Notes: generated by a model not told the origin, from the sequence alone. Shown: positions 15,254-27,089, numbered from the stretch's first letter. The stretch: 35,031 bases of DNA from Betaproteobacteria bacterium (GCA_009925585.1 RFYK01000008.1:1-35031), one strand, 5' to 3'. Translations and numbers: made by a program.

Positions 15254-17389
15254 ATGTCCTTATTCAACAAAGTCAGCAAAACCTTTCAGTGGGGCCAGCA
15301 CACGGTCACCATGGAAACCGGCGAAATCGCACGTCAATCCGGCGGCGCCGTCATGGTCAACATCGATGACACCGTGGTATTGGCCACCGTGGTGGGCTCT
15401 AAAAATGCCAAGCCCGGCCAAGATTTTTTCCCCTTGACCGTCGACTACATCGAAAAAACCTATGCCGCAGGAAAAATCCCGGGCAGTTTCTTCAAACGCG
15501 AAGCCAAACCCAGCGAACATGAAACGCTGACCAGCCGTTTGATCGACCGTCCCATTCGCCCCTTGTTTCCAGAAGGTTTCTACAACGAAGTGCACGTGGT
15601 GGTTCACACCTTGTCACTCAACCCCGAAGTGGACGCTGACATCGCCGCCATGATGGGTGTCTCAGCGGCGCTTTCCGTGTCTGGCATCCCGTTCAACGGC
15701 CCGATCGGTGCGGCGCGTGTGGGCTACATCAACGGCGAGTACGTGCTCAACCCCGGACAGACCCAGCGCAAAGACAGCTTGCTTGAGTTGGTCGTGGCGG
15801 GCACCGAAGCTGCTGTGTTGATGGTGGAGTCTGAGGCATTGCAAATGTCAGAAGAAGTCATGCTCGGCGCTGTGGTGTTTGGTCATGAACAAAGCCGAAT
15901 GGCGATCAACGCCATTCATGAACTCGTGCGTGACGCGGGCAAACCCGTGTGGGATTGGCAGCCGCCGGCCAAAGACGAGCCTTTGATTGCCAAAGTGGCG
16001 GCCTTGGCCGACGACAAATTGGCCGCCGCCTACCAAATCCGCAACAAGCAAAGCCGCACCCAAGCGTGCCGTGAAGCTTATGCCGCTGTCATGGACGGGC
16101 TCAAGGCCGAAGGTGTCGAATTTGACAGCGTGAAAGTCGAGAGCATGTTGTTTGACATCGAAGCGCGCATTGTTCGCAGCCAAATTTTGGCAGGCGAGCC
16201 TCGCATCGATGGCCGCGACACTCGCACCGTGCGTCCCATCGAAATCCGCAACAGTGTGTTGCCGCGAACCCATGGCTCTGCCTTGTTCACCCGTGGTGAA
16301 ACGCAGGCGTTGGTGGTCACCACCCTCGGCACTGAGCGCGATGCACAACGCATTGACGCTTTGGCGGGTGAATTCGAAGACCGCTTCATGTTCCACTACA
16401 ACATGCCTCCGTTTGCCACTGGCGAAGTTGGGCGCATGGGCAGCACCAAGCGCCGCGAAATTGGTCACGGTCGTTTGGCCAAGCGTGCCTTGGCTGCGTG
16501 TTTGCCCACCAAAGAAGAGTTTCCCTACACCATGCGTGTGGTCTCTGAAATCACCGAATCCAACGGGTCTTCATCCATGGCGTCAGTGTGTGGTGGATGT
16601 TTGTCGCTGATGGACGCCGGTGTACCGATGAAAGCCCACGTGGCTGGCATCGCCATGGGCTTGATCAAAGACGGCAACCGCTTTGCAGTGTTGACTGACA
16701 TTTTGGGTGATGAAGATCACCTCGGCGACATGGACTTCAAAGTGGCGGGCACCACCAACGGCATCACCGCTTTGCAAATGGACATCAAAATCCAAGGCAT
16801 CACCCAAGAAATCATGCAAGTGGCTTTGGCGCAAGCCAAAGAAGCGCGCATGCACATTTTGGGAAAAATGCAAGACGCCATGGGCGAGGCCAAAACCGAA
16901 GTCAGCAGTTTTGCGCCCAAGCTCTACACCATGAAGATCAATCCGGAAAAAATCCGTGACGTGATCGGTAAAGGTGGCGCGGTCATCCGTGCATTGACCG
17001 AAGAAACCGGTTGCCAAATCAACATTGAAGAAGACGGCACCATCACCATCGCAGCCACTGACGGCGCCAAGGCAGACGAAGCCAAACGCCGCATCCAAGA
17101 AATCACAGCGGAAGTGGAAATTGGCAAGATTTACGAAGGCCCCATCACCAAAATTTTGGACTTCGGTGCATTGGTCAATTTGTTGCCCGGCAAAGACGGT
17201 TTGTTGCACATCAGTCAAATCAGCCACGAGCGGATTGCCAAGGTCACCGATGTGTTGGCCGAAGGCCAAGTGGTGCGCGTCAAAGTGCTTGAAACTGACG
17301 AAAAAGGCCGTATCAAGTTGTCGATGAAGGCGTTGCTTGATCGTCCTGAAGCGCCGGCCCACCACGACGAAGCGCCGCACCAAGAGTGA
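15254..17389 (+). CDS. pnp: Polyribonucleotide nucleotidyltransferase (PNPase)
   Basis: The 711-residue enzyme is a phosphorolytic 3'-5' exoribonuclease of the RNA degradosome and also adds tails to RNA. Two RNase PH-like domains are present; the second contains RGETQALV and the [20 protein letters not shown] segment. A KH domain ([20 protein letters not shown]) and an S1 domain ([20 protein letters not shown] to GLLHISQIS) follow. The ATG at 15254, with AGGA upstream, is chosen over an in-frame GTG at 15212 because homologues start at the [14 protein letters not shown]-like segment. A leader hairpin suggests autoregulation. tpiA begins seven bases after the stop. Confidence 0.97.
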   Translation: MSLFNKVSKTFQWGQHTVTMETGEIARQSGGAVMVNIDDTVVLATVVGSKNAKPGQDFFPLTVDYIEKTYAAGKIPGSFFKREAKPSEHETLTSRLIDRPIRPLFPEGFYNEVHVVVHTLSLNPEVDADIAAMMGVSAALSVSGIPFNGPIGAARVGYINGEYVLNPGQTQRKDSLLELVVAGTEAAVLMVESEALQMSEEVMLGAVVFGHEQSRMAINAIHELVRDAGKPVWDWQPPAKDEPLIAKVAALADDKLAAAYQIRNKQSRTQACREAYAAVMDGLKAEGVEFDSVKVESMLFDIEARIVRSQILAGEPRIDGRDTRTVRPIEIRNSVLPRTHGSALFTRGETQALVVTTLGTERDAQRIDALAGEFEDRFMFHYNMPPFATGEVGRMGSTKRREIGHGRLAKRALAACLPTKEEFPYTMRVVSEITESNGSSSMASVCGGCLSLMDAGVPMKAHVAGIAMGLIKDGNRFAVLTDILGDEDHLGDMDFKVAGTTNGITALQMDIKIQGITQEIMQVALAQAKEARMHILGKMQDAMGEAKTEVSSFAPKLYTMKINPEKIRDVIGKGGAVIRALTEETGCQINIEEDGTITIAATDGAKADEAKRRIQEITAEVEIGKIYEGPITKILDFGALVNLLPGKDGLLHISQISHERIAKVTDVLAEGQVVRVKVLETDEKGRIKLSMKALLDRPEAPAHHDEAPHQE

Positions 17390-17396
17390 CATTCAC

Positions 17397-18143
17397 ATGC
17401 ACGGCAAACTGATCGTTGGCAACTGGAAAATGAATGGCAGCTTGTCTGCCAATCAGGAGCTCGTGCGCCAAATTGCCGAAGGTTTGTCTGATGCGTCATG
17501 TCGCGCGGCGGTGTGTGTTCCCTCGGTGTACCTGTCCCAGGTGCAGCAATTGGCTGCATCGGGTCATTTGCTGTGGGGTGCGCAAGATGTGTCTGCCCAT
17601 GAACAAGGTGCTTTCACCGGTGAAGTGTCTGCGGCCATGTTGCGTGAGTTTGGTGTTCGTTTTGCCATCGTGGGTCATTCAGAGCGACGCCAATACCACG
17701 GCGAAACCGATGCGTTGGTCGCCACCAAAGCACAGCGTGCATTGGCGGCTGGCATCACGCCCATTGTTTGCGTGGGAGAGACATTGCAAGAGCGCGAAGC
17801 TGGTCACACCGAATCGGTGGTCAAGCGTCAACTGGCGGCGGTGATTCAAACCAATGGCCATTGCATCAGCGAGATTGTGGTGGCTTACGAACCTGTTTGG
17901 GCCATTGGCACTGGCAAAACCGCCAGCCCCGAACAAGCGCAGCAAGTTCATGCATTGCTTCGAGCGCAACTCAAGGCGGCCACTGAACAATCGCAGCGCA
18001 TTCCCTTGTTGTACGGCGGCAGCATGAATGCTGCCAACGCCGCCAGTTTGCTGGCACAAAACGATATCGATGGTGGTTTGATTGGCGGCGCTTCTTTGAA
18101 AGCGGCTGACTTTTTGTCCATCATCGCTGCCGCATCACCATGA
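17397..18143 (+). CDS. tpiA: Triosephosphate isomerase
   Basis: The 248-residue TIM-barrel enzyme interconverts dihydroxyacetone phosphate and glyceraldehyde 3-phosphate in glycolysis and gluconeogenesis. The catalytic residues are Lys11 (GNWKMNG), His94 (IVGHSERR) and Glu165 ([11 protein letters not shown]); the phosphate-binding loops LLYGGSMN and GGLIGGASL are complete. The start at [10 protein letters not shown] follows the pnp stop by seven bases, and the secG start follows by 16, so pnp-tpiA-secG forms a tight transcription unit. This order is typical of Burkholderiales ahead of the nuo operon. Confidence 0.97.
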   Translation: MHGKLIVGNWKMNGSLSANQELVRQIAEGLSDASCRAAVCVPSVYLSQVQQLAASGHLLWGAQDVSAHEQGAFTGEVSAAMLREFGVRFAIVGHSERRQYHGETDALVATKAQRALAAGITPIVCVGETLQEREAGHTESVVKRQLAAVIQTNGHCISEIVVAYEPVWAIGTGKTASPEQAQQVHALLRAQLKAATEQSQRIPLLYGGSMNAANAASLLAQNDIDGGLIGGASLKAADFLSIIAAASP

Positions 18144-18159
18144 CTTTTTCGGAGTTCAC

Positions 18160-18594
18160 ATGAGTACGCTACTTAATCTATTGCTGTTGGTGCAAATTTT
18201 GTCTGCATTGGGCATGATCGGACTGATTCTTGTCCAGCACGGCAAGGGTGCTGACATGGGTGCAGCATTTGGCAGTGGCAATTCGGGCAGTTTGTTTGGT
18301 GCCAGCGGTGGCGCCAACTTTTTGTCTCGCACCACCGCGGTGTTGGCTGCGGTGTTTTTTGTGTGCACCTTGGTGTTGGCCTACTTTGGCAATTTGCGTC
18401 CCACAGACTCAGGCAGTTTGCTCGAGCGCACTTCGCTGCCCGTGACTGCGCCGCCCAGCGCTGGCGACAACATCCCTGGTTCAACCTCTGCACCTGTTTC
18501 GGCAGATGCCCCCGCGACTGCTGACAAGGCTGTGCCAAGCGCGCCTGCCACGACACCGGCCTCCACACCTGCATCGCAAATTCCTGCCAAGTAA
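18160..18594 (+). CDS. secG: Preprotein translocase subunit SecG
   Basis: The 144-residue protein is the small, non-essential membrane subunit of the SecYEG channel. Two transmembrane helices flank the conserved loop: residues about 4-25 (LLNLLLLVQILSALGMIGLI), then LVQHGKGADMGAAFGSG and SLFGASGGANFLSRTTA, then a helix around 59-76 (TAVLAAVFFVCTLVLAYF). A C-terminal tail of about 65 residues rich in Ala, Pro, Ser and Thr follows, longer than in E. coli SecG and likely disordered. The gene lies between tpiA and a tRNA-Leu gene, 14 bases before the latter. Confidence 0.95.
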   Translation: MSTLLNLLLLVQILSALGMIGLILVQHGKGADMGAAFGSGNSGSLFGASGGANFLSRTTAVLAAVFFVCTLVLAYFGNLRPTDSGSLLERTSLPVTAPPSAGDNIPGSTSAPVSADAPATADKAVPSAPATTPASTPASQIPAK

Positions 18595-18608
18595 AAGAAG
18601 TAAACATT

Positions 18609-18693
18609 GCCGTCGTGGTGAAATTGGTAGACACGCTATCTTGAGGGGGTAGTGGCGAAAGCTGTGCGAGTTCGAGTCTCGCCGACGGCACCA
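18609..18693 (+). tRNA. tRNA-Leu(GAG)
   Basis: The acceptor stem pairs GCCGTCG (18609-18615) with CGACGGC (18683-18689), followed by discriminator A and an encoded CCA (18691-18693). The anticodon arm CTATC-TTGAGGG-GGTAG gives anticodon GAG, reading CUC/CUU leucine codons. A long variable arm (TGGCGAAAGCTG region) marks a class II tRNA, and the T-arm GCGAGTTCGAGTCTCGC is intact. It is 85 bases long. It may be transcribed with secG. Confidence 0.97.
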
Positions 18694-18772
18694 TCAAAAA
18701 AACCGCTGTCATCGACTTGTCAGCACAATGCACGAAGCTCATCCGATCAATGACCTCTAACCAGAGTTTGAC

Positions 18773-19132
18773 ATGAACCTAGAACAGTACCTACCCGTTC
18801 TTTTATTCATACTTGTCGGTTTGTTGGTTGGCGTGGCCCCTCAATTGATTGGTGCATTTTTGGGTCCACATAAACCCGACGCCGCCAAAAATTCCCCTTA
18901 TGAATGCGGCTTTGAGGCGTTTGAAGATGCCCGCATGAAATTTGATGTGCGCTATTACTTGGTTGCCATCTTGTTCATTTTGTTTGACCTTGAGATTGCT
19001 TTTTTGTTTCCTTGGGCGGTGGCGCTCAAGGAAATCGGTATGACGGGTTTCATCGCCATGATGATTTTTCTGGCCATTCTGGTCGTGGGTTTTGTCTACG
19101 AGTGGAAAAAGGGAGCCCTTGACTGGGAATGA
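18773..19132 (+). CDS. nuoA: NADH-quinone oxidoreductase subunit A
   Basis: This 119-residue membrane subunit sits at the quinone-site junction of complex I. The most conserved stretch, [20 protein letters not shown], lies in the loop after the first transmembrane helix and is followed by two more helices ([20 protein letters not shown] and [18 protein letters not shown]). It is the first gene of the 14-gene nuo operon. The 79 bases upstream, back to the tRNA-Leu, hold no clear promoter, so transcription may come from secG/tRNA or from an atypical site. Confidence 0.97.
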   Translation: MNLEQYLPVLLFILVGLLVGVAPQLIGAFLGPHKPDAAKNSPYECGFEAFEDARMKFDVRYYLVAILFILFDLEIAFLFPWAVALKEIGMTGFIAMMIFLAILVVGFVYEWKKGALDWE

Positions 19133-19135
19133 CAC

Positions 19136-19612
19136 ATGTCGCTTGAAGGTGTTTTCAAAGAAGGTTTCATCACCACCTCTTACGACTCGGTGGTGAATTG
19201 GGCCAAAACCGGTTCACTGTGGCCCATGACATTTGGCCTGGCTTGTTGTGCGGTGGAAATGATGCACGCAGGTGCAGCCCGTTATGACATTGACCGTTTC
19301 GGCATGTTGTTTCGCCCCAGCCCACGCCAATCCGATTTGATGATCGTGGCTGGTACCTTGTGCAACAAAATGGCACCGGCATTGCGCAAGGTGTACGACC
19401 AAATGTCCGAGCCGCGCTGGGTCTTGTCCATGGGTTCTTGCGCGAATGGTGGCGGCTATTACCACTACAGCTATTCAGTGGTGCGCGGTTGCGACCGAAT
19501 TGTGCCTGTCGACGTGTACGTGCCTGGTTGCCCGCCCACAGCAGAAGCATTGCTCTATGGCATTTTGCAGTTGCAATCCAAGATTCGTCGCGAAAACACC
19601 ATCGCGCGTTGA
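19136..19612 (+). CDS. nuoB: NADH-quinone oxidoreductase subunit B
   Basis: The 158-residue peripheral-arm subunit carries cluster N2, which passes electrons to quinone. The four ligands are visible: Cys37-Cys38 ([11 protein letters not shown]), Cys102 ([12 protein letters not shown]) and Cys132 ([12 protein letters not shown]). [20 protein letters not shown] is also typical. The start is four bases past the nuoA stop. Length and all motifs are normal. Confidence 0.98.
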   Translation: MSLEGVFKEGFITTSYDSVVNWAKTGSLWPMTFGLACCAVEMMHAGAARYDIDRFGMLFRPSPRQSDLMIVAGTLCNKMAPALRKVYDQMSEPRWVLSMGSCANGGGYYHYSYSVVRGCDRIVPVDVYVPGCPPTAEALLYGILQLQSKIRRENTIAR

Positions 19613-19619
19613 CACATTC

Positions 19620-20237
19620 ATGAGCCTCACTGTTTCGATTGACACACTCCAACATGCGCTCAAGCATGTGCTGGGCGAACGTATTCAAGACCTGCAATTG
19701 GCCTTGGGTGAATTGACCTTGACCGTCAAAGAACACGATTATTTGGCTGTGTCCATGCTCTTGCGAGACCACCCTGAGTTGGCGTTTGAACAATTGTTGG
19801 ATTTGTGTGGCATGGATTACTCTGCATACAAAGACGGCGCCGATTCCAAATTCAGCGACGCCCCCCGTTATGCGGTGGTGTTGCATTTGCTTTCGTTGAC
19901 CCATAACTGGCGGCTGCGTTTGCGTGTGCACGCCAGTGACGACGACATGCCGCAATTGGATTCGGTCACGGGTGTATGGAACGCCGCCAATTGGTTTGAG
20001 CGTGAAGCGTTCGATTTGTTTGGCATTCTTTTCAAAGACCATGTCGATTTACGCCGTTTGTTGACCGACTACGGTTTCATTGGTCACCCCTTTCGAAAAG
20101 ATTTCCCCACCTCAGGTCATGTCGAAATGCGTTATGACGCCGAACAAAAACGTGTCATTTACCAACCCGTCACCATCGAGCCGCGCGAGATCACGCCACG
20201 CATCATTCGTGAAGACCATTACGGCGGATTGAACTGA
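19620..20237 (+). CDS. nuoC: NADH-quinone oxidoreductase subunit C
   Basis: The 205-residue subunit links the peripheral arm to the NuoD quinone module; here it is a separate protein and not fused to NuoD as in E. coli. The family signature is [17 protein letters not shown] followed by [21 protein letters not shown]. The start [10 protein letters not shown] at 19620 is preferred over upstream in-frame sequence, which lies inside nuoB and has no homology. The spacing to nuoB is seven bases. Confidence 0.96.
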   Translation: MSLTVSIDTLQHALKHVLGERIQDLQLALGELTLTVKEHDYLAVSMLLRDHPELAFEQLLDLCGMDYSAYKDGADSKFSDAPRYAVVLHLLSLTHNWRLRLRVHASDDDMPQLDSVTGVWNAANWFEREAFDLFGILFKDHVDLRRLLTDYGFIGHPFRKDFPTSGHVEMRYDAEQKRVIYQPVTIEPREITPRIIREDHYGGLN

Positions 20238-20241
20238 AGCC

Positions 20242-21495
20242 ATGGCAGACATCAAAAACTACACCTTGAATTTGGGTCCGCAACACCCGGCCGCACACGG
20301 CGTGTTGCGTTTGGTGCTCGAGCTTGACGGCGAGGTGGTGCAACGCGCAGACCCGCACATTGGTTTGTTGCACCGCGCCACTGAAAAATTGGCGGAGAGC
20401 AAAACCTACATTCAATCGTTGCCTTACATGGACCGCCTCGATTACGTGTCCATGATGTGCAATGAACACGCATATTGTTTGGCGATTGAAAAACTCATGG
20501 GCTTGGAAGTGCCCATTCGTGCGCAATACATCCGTGTCATGTTTGCCGAAATCACGCGCATGCTCAACCATTTGTTGTGGTTAGGTGCCCATGGCTTTGA
20601 CTGCGGCGCGATGAACATCTTGATTTATTGTTTTCGCGAACGTGAAGATTTGTACGACATGTACGAAGCAGTATCTGGGGCTCGCATGCATGCTGCTTAT
20701 TTCCGTCCCGGTGGTGTTTACCGTGACTTGCCTGACCACATGCCGCAGTACCAAGTCAGCAAAATCAAAAATGCCCGCACCATCGCGCGCATGAACGAAA
20801 ACCGCCAAGGCTCGTTGCTCGACTTCATTGACGACTTCACCCGTCGTTTCCCCCAATACGTTGACGAGTACGAAACATTGCTCACCGACAACCGCATTTG
20901 GAAACAACGTACCGTGGGCATCGGTGTGGTCACACCTGAGCGCGCAAAAAACCTGGGCTTCACGGGCCCCATGTTGCGTGGTTCGGGCATCGCTTGGGAT
21001 TTGCGCAAACAGCAACCGTACGATGTGTATGACCAAATGGATTTCGATGTGCCTGTGGGTTTGACAGGGGACTGTTATGACCGCTACTTGGTGCGCGTGG
21101 CAGAACTTCGCCAATCCAACCGCATCATCAGCCAATGCGTCAAATGGTTGCGTGACAACCCCGGCCCGGTCATCACCAGCAACCACAAAGTCGCGCCACC
21201 CTCACGCGAGTCCATGAAAACCAGCATGGAAGAGTTGATCCACCATTTCAAGTTGTTCACCGAAGGTTTCCATGTGCCGGAAGGTGAGGCCTACGCGGCG
21301 GTGGAGCATCCCAAGGGGGAATTTGGCATTTACTTGGTGAGTGATGGTGCCAACAAACCGTATCGTTTGAAAATCCGCCCGCCTGGTTTCGCGCACCTGG
21401 CGGCCATGGACGAGATGACACGAGGCCACATGATTTCTGACACGGTGGCCATCATTGGCACCATGGACATCGTGTTTGGAGAAATTGACCGATGA
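20242..21495 (+). CDS. nuoD: NADH-quinone oxidoreductase subunit D
   Basis: The 417-residue subunit forms most of the quinone-binding pocket and is related to the large subunit of NiFe hydrogenases. The N-terminal loop [21 protein letters not shown] (His15, His19) lines the pocket. [25 protein letters not shown] and the C-terminal VFGEIDR are all conserved. It starts four bases after nuoC and overlaps nuoE by four bases, so translation is probably coupled. Confidence 0.98.
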   Translation: MADIKNYTLNLGPQHPAAHGVLRLVLELDGEVVQRADPHIGLLHRATEKLAESKTYIQSLPYMDRLDYVSMMCNEHAYCLAIEKLMGLEVPIRAQYIRVMFAEITRMLNHLLWLGAHGFDCGAMNILIYCFREREDLYDMYEAVSGARMHAAYFRPGGVYRDLPDHMPQYQVSKIKNARTIARMNENRQGSLLDFIDDFTRRFPQYVDEYETLLTDNRIWKQRTVGIGVVTPERAKNLGFTGPMLRGSGIAWDLRKQQPYDVYDQMDFDVPVGLTGDCYDRYLVRVAELRQSNRIISQCVKWLRDNPGPVITSNHKVAPPSRESMKTSMEELIHHFKLFTEGFHVPEGEAYAAVEHPKGEFGIYLVSDGANKPYRLKIRPPGFAHLAAMDEMTRGHMISDTVAIIGTMDIVFGEIDR

Positions 21496-22001
21496 ACACC
21501 ACACTCGACCATTTTTCCCAGCACACCTTGACCCGTTTTCAACACGAGTTGGACAAGTACCCGTCTGATCAAAAACAGTCGGCGGTCATAGCGTGCTTGT
21601 CCATCCTCCAGCAAGAGCATGGATATGTTTCCCCGGAACATGAAAAAGCATTGGCCCAAGTGCTTGAGATGCCTGTCATGGCCGTGCATGAAGTGTTTAC
21701 CTTCTACAACATGTTCAATCAGCAGCCTGTGGGTCAATTCAAGATCAACGTCTGTACCAATTTGCCTTGCCAGTTACGCGGCGGTCAAAAGGCGTTGGAA
21801 CACCTTTGCCAAAAGCTGGGTGTTGGGGTGGGTGAGACCACCGCGGATGGCAAGTTCACTTTGCAACCCGGTGAATGCATGGGCGCGTGTGCCGATGCGC
21901 CGGTGTTGCTCGTCAACGACCGCAACATGTGCAGTTTCATGAGCCATGACAAACTAGACCAATTGATTGACGGCCTGCAACAGGCGGAGGCCAAGCCATG
22001 A
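21492..22001 (+). CDS. nuoE: NADH-quinone oxidoreductase subunit E
   Basis: The 169-residue subunit has a thioredoxin-like fold binding the [2Fe-2S] cluster N1a. The ligands are Cys88 and Cys93 ([12 protein letters not shown]) plus Cys129 and Cys133 ([12 protein letters not shown]). The N-terminal helical part with [20 protein letters not shown] is also typical. Its ATG overlaps the nuoD stop in an ATGA arrangement, and the same arrangement links it to nuoF. Confidence 0.98.
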   Translation: MNTTLDHFSQHTLTRFQHELDKYPSDQKQSAVIACLSILQQEHGYVSPEHEKALAQVLEMPVMAVHEVFTFYNMFNQQPVGQFKINVCTNLPCQLRGGQKALEHLCQKLGVGVGETTADGKFTLQPGECMGACADAPVLLVNDRNMCSFMSHDKLDQLIDGLQQAEAKP

Positions 22002-23368
22002 ACGTACAGCAATTGCTTGCCCAATTTCAGTCCAAAGGATTGGAAAGCTGTTTTCACGGTCGCCACATTCAGCCGCAAATTTACGCTGACCTCAATGGCC
22101 GCAACTGGGGTTTGCAGGACTACCTGGCTCGGGGTGGTTACCAAGCGCTGCGAACCATTTTGGGTTTGAACGGCGAAGCCGCATGGACACAAGACCAAGT
22201 CATTGCCTGTGTCAAAGAATCGGGCTTGCGTGGCCGAGGCGGGGCAGGTTTCCCCACTGGCTTGAAATGGAGTTTCATGCCGCGCCAATTCAATGGCCAA
22301 AAATACTTGGTGTGCAATTCTGACGAGGGCGAGCCAGGTACTTGCAAAGACCGCGACATTCTGGAATACAACCCCCATATCGTCATTGAAGGCATGGCGA
22401 TCGCCGCCTATGCCATGGGCATCACGGTGGGCTATAACTACATTCACGGCGAAATTTTCCAAACCTATGAACGCTTCGAAGTGGCTTTGCAAGAAGCCAG
22501 GGCGGCAGGGTATTTGGGGCAACGCATACACGGCAGCGATTTCAGTTTTGAGCTGTACGCGGCCCATGGTTTTGGAGCCTATATTTGCGGCGAAGAAACT
22601 GCATTGCTTGAATCGCTGGAAGGCAAAAAGGGTCAGCCGCGTTTCAAGCCACCGTTCCCTGCCAGCTTTGGCGTTTACGGCAAACCCACCACCATCAACA
22701 ACACCGAGACATTTGCCGCGGTGCCGTGGATCATCCGCAACGGCGGCGCAGCCTATTTGGCATGTGGCAAGCCCAACAACGGTGGCACCAAGATTTTTTC
22801 TGTGAGCGGCGATGTGGCCTTGCCAGGCAATTATGAAATTCCCATGGGCACGCCTTTTGCCAAATTGCTCGAATTGGCTGGTGGCGTGCAAGGCGGCAAG
22901 TTGAAAGCGGTGATTCCCGGTGGCTCCTCCGCCCCGGTGTTGCCCGCGTCCATCATGATGGACATCACGATGGACTACGACGCCATCGCCAAAGCGGGCT
23001 CCATGCTGGGTTCGGGCGCGGTCATTGTGCTCAACGACACCCGTTGCATGGTCAAGAGCTTGCAACGCTTGTCCGCGTTTTACATGCACGAGTCTTGCGG
23101 GCAATGCACACCGTGCCGCGAGGGCACCGGTTGGCTGTCACGCATGGTGGATCGGATTGAACAAGGCCACGGCAAACCATCAGACATGGACTTGCTCGAC
23201 AGCGTTGCAGAAAACATCATGGGGCGCACCATTTGTGCCTTGGGCGATGCCGCCGCCATGCCCGTGCGTGGCATGCTCAAGCATTTCCGCGCCGAATTCG
23301 AACACCACATCACGCACAAGACCTGCATGGTCACAGCGGCAGTCACAGCGGGTGAACACCATGGTTGA
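21998..23368 (+). CDS. nuoF: NADH-quinone oxidoreductase subunit F
   Basis: The 456-residue subunit oxidises NADH and holds FMN and cluster N3. The glycine-rich FMN/NADH loop [20 protein letters not shown] is near residues 76-95. [15 protein letters not shown] and [15 protein letters not shown] complete the nucleotide site. The N3 ligands are Cys367, Cys370 and Cys373 ([15 protein letters not shown]) with Cys413 (TICALGDAA). The stop overlaps nuoG by eight bases. Confidence 0.98.
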   Translation: MNVQQLLAQFQSKGLESCFHGRHIQPQIYADLNGRNWGLQDYLARGGYQALRTILGLNGEAAWTQDQVIACVKESGLRGRGGAGFPTGLKWSFMPRQFNGQKYLVCNSDEGEPGTCKDRDILEYNPHIVIEGMAIAAYAMGITVGYNYIHGEIFQTYERFEVALQEARAAGYLGQRIHGSDFSFELYAAHGFGAYICGEETALLESLEGKKGQPRFKPPFPASFGVYGKPTTINNTETFAAVPWIIRNGGAAYLACGKPNNGGTKIFSVSGDVALPGNYEIPMGTPFAKLLELAGGVQGGKLKAVIPGGSSAPVLPASIMMDITMDYDAIAKAGSMLGSGAVIVLNDTRCMVKSLQRLSAFYMHESCGQCTPCREGTGWLSRMVDRIEQGHGKPSDMDLLDSVAENIMGRTICALGDAAAMPVRGMLKHFRAEFEHHITHKTCMVTAAVTAGEHHG

Positions 23369-25460
23369 ATTGCAAATTGACGGCAAGACCGTGCAAGTGG
23401 CCGAGGGCAGTGTGGTCATCCAGGCCGCTGAACAGGCCGGGACCTTCATCCCGCATTTTTGCTATCACCGCAAACTCAGCATCGCGGCGAACTGCCGCAT
23501 GTGTTTGGTGGACATTGAAAAAGCGCCCAAACCAATGCCTGCGTGTGCCACGCCCGTGACCCAAGGCATGGTGGTTCATACCAAATCGGACCGCGCGATC
23601 AAGGCACAAAAATCGGTGATGGAATTTTTGCTGATCAACCACCCGTTAGATTGCCCGATTTGTGACCAAGGCGGCGAATGCCAATTGCAAGACTTGGCGG
23701 TGGGCTACGGCGGCAGCGCTTCCCGTTACGAGGAAGAAAAACGCGTTGTGTTTCACAAAGATGTGGGCCCGTTGGTCAGCATGGAAGAAATGAGCCGCTG
23801 TATCCATTGCACACGCTGCGTTCGTTTCGGTCAAGAAATCGCAGGCAGCATGGAACTGGGCATGTCGCACCGTGGCGAACATTCTGAAATCGAAGCCTTT
23901 GTCGGCGAGACCGTCGACTCGGAGTTGTCGGGCAACATGATCGATATTTGCCCTGTGGGGGCATTGACCAGCAAGCCATTTCGTTACCAGGCCCGCACTT
24001 GGGAGTTGAGCCGTCGCAAATCCATCAGTCCGCATGACGCGACCGGTGCCAATTTGATTGTTCAAGTCAAAAACAACCGTGTGATGCGGGTAGTGCCTTT
24101 GGAGAACGAAGACGTCAACGAATGCTGGATTGCCGACCGGGATCGCTTCAGTTATGAAGCGCTCAACAGCGATGATCGTTTGACCCAGCCCATGCTCAAG
24201 CAAAATGGCGAATGGATCACGGTGGATTGGTCAACCGCGCTGGAGTATGTGGCCAATGGCGTGCAGCAAATCCGTACCTCGCATGGCGACGCTGCGTTGG
24301 CTTGTTTGGCCAGTCCGCACAGCACCTTGGAAGAGTTGTACCTGGCCACACAGCTCATGCGTGGATTGGGCAGTGACAACATCGACAGTCGTTTGCGCGC
24401 GGCCGATTTCCAGCATGACGGCAAAGTGCGTTGGTTGGGCACCTCCATCGCCTCTTTGTCCTCGATGGAAGCCGTGCTGGTCATTGGCTCGAACGTTCGC
24501 AAAGACCAACCCTTGCTGGCGCAACGCATCAGGCAAGCGGCACGCAAAGGCGCCAAGGTGTTTGCCTTGAATGAACACATGTTTGATTGGGCCATGCCTG
24601 TCTCGCAAACCGTGTTGGCAGAACCCTCTGTTTGGGTTCAGGCATTGGCTGATATCGCGGCCGCGGTTGCACAGTTGAAAAACACCCATCCGCCAGTGGC
24701 TGGCAATGCCAATGCGCCGGGTGTTCAAGCCATTGCCACTGGCTTGCTCAATGGCGAGCGCAAAGCGGTGTTGCTGGGCAATGCCGCAGCGCACCATGCC
24801 AAAGCATCCAGTTTGCTGTCGTTGGCGCAATTCATCGCCCAGCAAACAGGTGCCAGCGTGGGCTATTTGGGCGAAGCCGCCAACAGTGTGGGTGCGCAGT
24901 TGGTGTCAGCCCGTCCGTTGAACCAAGGTTTGAATGCCGCGCAAATGTTGCAGTCCCATTCACTCAAAGCCATGTTCTTGTTGCACACCGAGCCAGCCCA
25001 TGATTGCGCGGTCCAACCACACCGTCTCGATTCGGTTGACATGGTGGTGACCATGTCGCCTTTCAAAACCAACATGGACTTCAGCGACGTCTTGTTGCCC
25101 GTGTCACCTTTCACCGAAACAGCCGGAACCTTTGTCAACACCGAAGGCCGCGCGCAAAGTTTCCATGGGGTGGTCAAACCCCTGGGTGAAACCCGTCCGG
25201 CTTGGAAAGTGTTCAGGGTGCTTGGCAGCATGTTGGGCCTGCCCGGTTTTGACTTCGAAACCATCGAGCAAGTTCGCGCGCAGGCTTTGCCAGCGGACGT
25301 CGCTTCTCGGTTGAGTAACGAATGCCATGCTGCCATTGATGTGTCACCTGCCACCCAGGCACCGGTCTCAGCGTCTATTTACCAACTAGACCCGTTGGTC
25401 CGCCGTTCGCATGCATTGCAAATGACCGCCGACGCCAAAGAAGGGGCGGTCCATGGTTGA
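23361..25460 (+). CDS. nuoG: NADH-quinone oxidoreductase subunit G
   Basis: The 699-residue subunit carries three Fe-S clusters in its N-terminal third. N1b is bound by Cys34, Cys45, Cys48 and Cys62. N5 is bound by His94, Cys98, Cys101 and Cys107 ([14 protein letters not shown]). N4 is bound by Cys147, Cys150, Cys153 and Cys197. The remainder is a molybdopterin-oxidoreductase-like domain. The extra N7 cluster ligands of E. coli NuoG are absent: [12 protein letters not shown] replaces a cysteine-containing segment. The start [12 protein letters not shown] lies inside the last codons of nuoF. The stop likewise overlaps nuoH by eight bases. Confidence 0.97.
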   Translation: MVELQIDGKTVQVAEGSVVIQAAEQAGTFIPHFCYHRKLSIAANCRMCLVDIEKAPKPMPACATPVTQGMVVHTKSDRAIKAQKSVMEFLLINHPLDCPICDQGGECQLQDLAVGYGGSASRYEEEKRVVFHKDVGPLVSMEEMSRCIHCTRCVRFGQEIAGSMELGMSHRGEHSEIEAFVGETVDSELSGNMIDICPVGALTSKPFRYQARTWELSRRKSISPHDATGANLIVQVKNNRVMRVVPLENEDVNECWIADRDRFSYEALNSDDRLTQPMLKQNGEWITVDWSTALEYVANGVQQIRTSHGDAALACLASPHSTLEELYLATQLMRGLGSDNIDSRLRAADFQHDGKVRWLGTSIASLSSMEAVLVIGSNVRKDQPLLAQRIRQAARKGAKVFALNEHMFDWAMPVSQTVLAEPSVWVQALADIAAAVAQLKNTHPPVAGNANAPGVQAIATGLLNGERKAVLLGNAAAHHAKASSLLSLAQFIAQQTGASVGYLGEAANSVGAQLVSARPLNQGLNAAQMLQSHSLKAMFLLHTEPAHDCAVQPHRLDSVDMVVTMSPFKTNMDFSDVLLPVSPFTETAGTFVNTEGRAQSFHGVVKPLGETRPAWKVFRVLGSMLGLPGFDFETIEQVRAQALPADVASRLSNECHAAIDVSPATQAPVSASIYQLDPLVRRSHALQMTADAKEGAVHG

Positions 25461-26535
25461 CCTGTTGTTCAATACGGGCGCATCTTTATTGACTGCCACC
25501 TGGTGGGTGAACTTGGTGTGGCCTGTGTTGTGGACATTGCTCAAAATCGTCGCGGTGGTCTTGCCCTTGCTGGGTTGTGTGGCTTACCTGACCTTGTGGG
25601 AACGCAAAGCCATTGGTTTCACACAAATCCGTTTGGGACCCAACCGAACCGGCCCAGGCGGTTTGTTGCAACCCATTGCCGACGCTTTGAAAATTTTGAC
25701 CAAAGAAATCATCTTGCCTACCAAGGCGAGTTCGGGTTTGTTCTTTTTGGGCCCGGTCATGACCATCATGCCGGTGATGGCGGCTTGGGCGGTGATTCCG
25801 TTTGGTCCGGAAGTGGTCTTGGCCAATGTCAACGCAGGCTTGTTATTTTTGATGGCCATCACTTCACTGGAGGTGTACGGCATCATCATCGCGGGTTGGT
25901 CATCGAATTCCAAATACGCATTTTTGGGCGCGTTGCGTGCGTCTGCGCAAATGGTCAGTTACGAAATCGCCATGGGTTTTTGTTTGGTGGTGGTGTTGAT
26001 GGTGTCGGGCAGTCTTAACCTGACTGACATCGTGAATGGTCAGGGCAAGGGCATGTTTGCCGACCACGGTGTGGGCTTTCTGTCTTGGAACTGGTTGCCT
26101 TTGCTGCCCATTTTTGTGGTGTATTTCATTGCCAGTTTGGCGGAAACCAATCGACACCCGTTTGATGTGGTCGAAGGTGAGTCGGAAATTGTCGCCGGCC
26201 ACATGATCGAATACTCCGGCATGTCGTTTGCTATGTTCTTCTTGGGTGAATACGCCAACATGATCTTGGTGTCCACCATTGCCGTGCTGATGTTTTTGGG
26301 TGGGTGGTTGCCGCCGTTGGACACGGTTTACTTGGCTTGGGTACCCGGTTGGATTTGGTTGGCCGCCAAAATTTTTGTGGTGGTCACCATGTTTTTGTGG
26401 GTACGCGCTACCTTCCCCAGGTTCCGTTACGACCAAATCATGCGTTTGGGTTGGAAGATTTTCATCCCTGTGACCTTGGTGTGGTTGGTGTTGATCGGGG
26501 CTTGGATGCAAACCCCTTGGAACATTTGGAACTGA
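25453..26535 (+). CDS. nuoH: NADH-quinone oxidoreductase subunit H
   Basis: The 360-residue membrane subunit joins the quinone cavity to the proton-pumping arm. The first cytoplasmic loop contains [19 protein letters not shown], and a later loop holds [20 protein letters not shown], whose acidic residues line the path between quinone and the membrane arm. About eight transmembrane segments can be read. It overlaps nuoG by eight bases. Confidence 0.98.
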   Translation: MVDLLFNTGASLLTATWWVNLVWPVLWTLLKIVAVVLPLLGCVAYLTLWERKAIGFTQIRLGPNRTGPGGLLQPIADALKILTKEIILPTKASSGLFFLGPVMTIMPVMAAWAVIPFGPEVVLANVNAGLLFLMAITSLEVYGIIIAGWSSNSKYAFLGALRASAQMVSYEIAMGFCLVVVLMVSGSLNLTDIVNGQGKGMFADHGVGFLSWNWLPLLPIFVVYFIASLAETNRHPFDVVEGESEIVAGHMIEYSGMSFAMFFLGEYANMILVSTIAVLMFLGGWLPPLDTVYLAWVPGWIWLAAKIFVVVTMFLWVRATFPRFRYDQIMRLGWKIFIPVTLVWLVLIGAWMQTPWNIWN

Positions 26536-26548
26536 TGCAAAGACACCC

Positions 26549-27070
26549 ATGACCACGCACACTTCCACCACCCCACCGACGCCCTTTTCTTGGGCCGATT
26601 TCTTTTCCAGTTTTTTGTTGCTGGAATTTTTCAAAGGCTTTGCCATCACTGGGCGTTACATGTTCGCTCGCAAGATCACGGTGCAGTTTCCTGAGGAAAA
26701 AACACCGCTGAGCCCGCGCTTTCGTGGTTTGCATGCATTGCGTCGCTACGACAACGGCGAAGAGCGATGCATCGCTTGCAAATTGTGCGAAGCCGTCTGT
26801 CCCGCCATGGCCATCACCATCGAGTCGGATGTGCGCGACGACGGTTCACGCCGAACCACCCGGTACGACATCGATTTGACCAAATGCATTTTTTGTGGCT
26901 TTTGCGAAGAAAGCTGTCCTGTGGACTCCATCGTTGAAACACACATCTTTGAATACCACGGCGAAAAGCGCGGCGACTTGTATTTCACCAAAGAGATGTT
27001 GTTGGCCGTTGGTGACAAATACGAGCCGCAAATTGCGGCCAACAAGGCGGCTGACGCCAAGTACCGCTAA
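26549..27070 (+). CDS. nuoI: NADH-quinone oxidoreductase subunit I
   Basis: The 173-residue subunit holds clusters N6a and N6b in two ferredoxin-type motifs: Cys74, 77, 80, 84 ([12 protein letters not shown]) and Cys113, 116, 119, 123 ([12 protein letters not shown]). An amphipathic N-terminal segment ([17 protein letters not shown]) lies along the membrane surface. Spacing after nuoH is 13 bases. Confidence 0.98.
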   Translation: MTTHTSTTPPTPFSWADFFSSFLLLEFFKGFAITGRYMFARKITVQFPEEKTPLSPRFRGLHALRRYDNGEERCIACKLCEAVCPAMAITIESDVRDDGSRRTTRYDIDLTKCIFCGFCEESCPVDSIVETHIFEYHGEKRGDLYFTKEMLLAVGDKYEPQIAANKAADAKYR

Positions 27071-27089
27071 CCCACAGGCAGACAAGCAC

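Noticed and set aside
21785-23104. 439-codon open frame on the minus strand inside the nuo operon
   Set aside because: It is antisense to nuoE and nuoF, whose cofactor ligands are all intact; nothing recognisable in the antisense translation.
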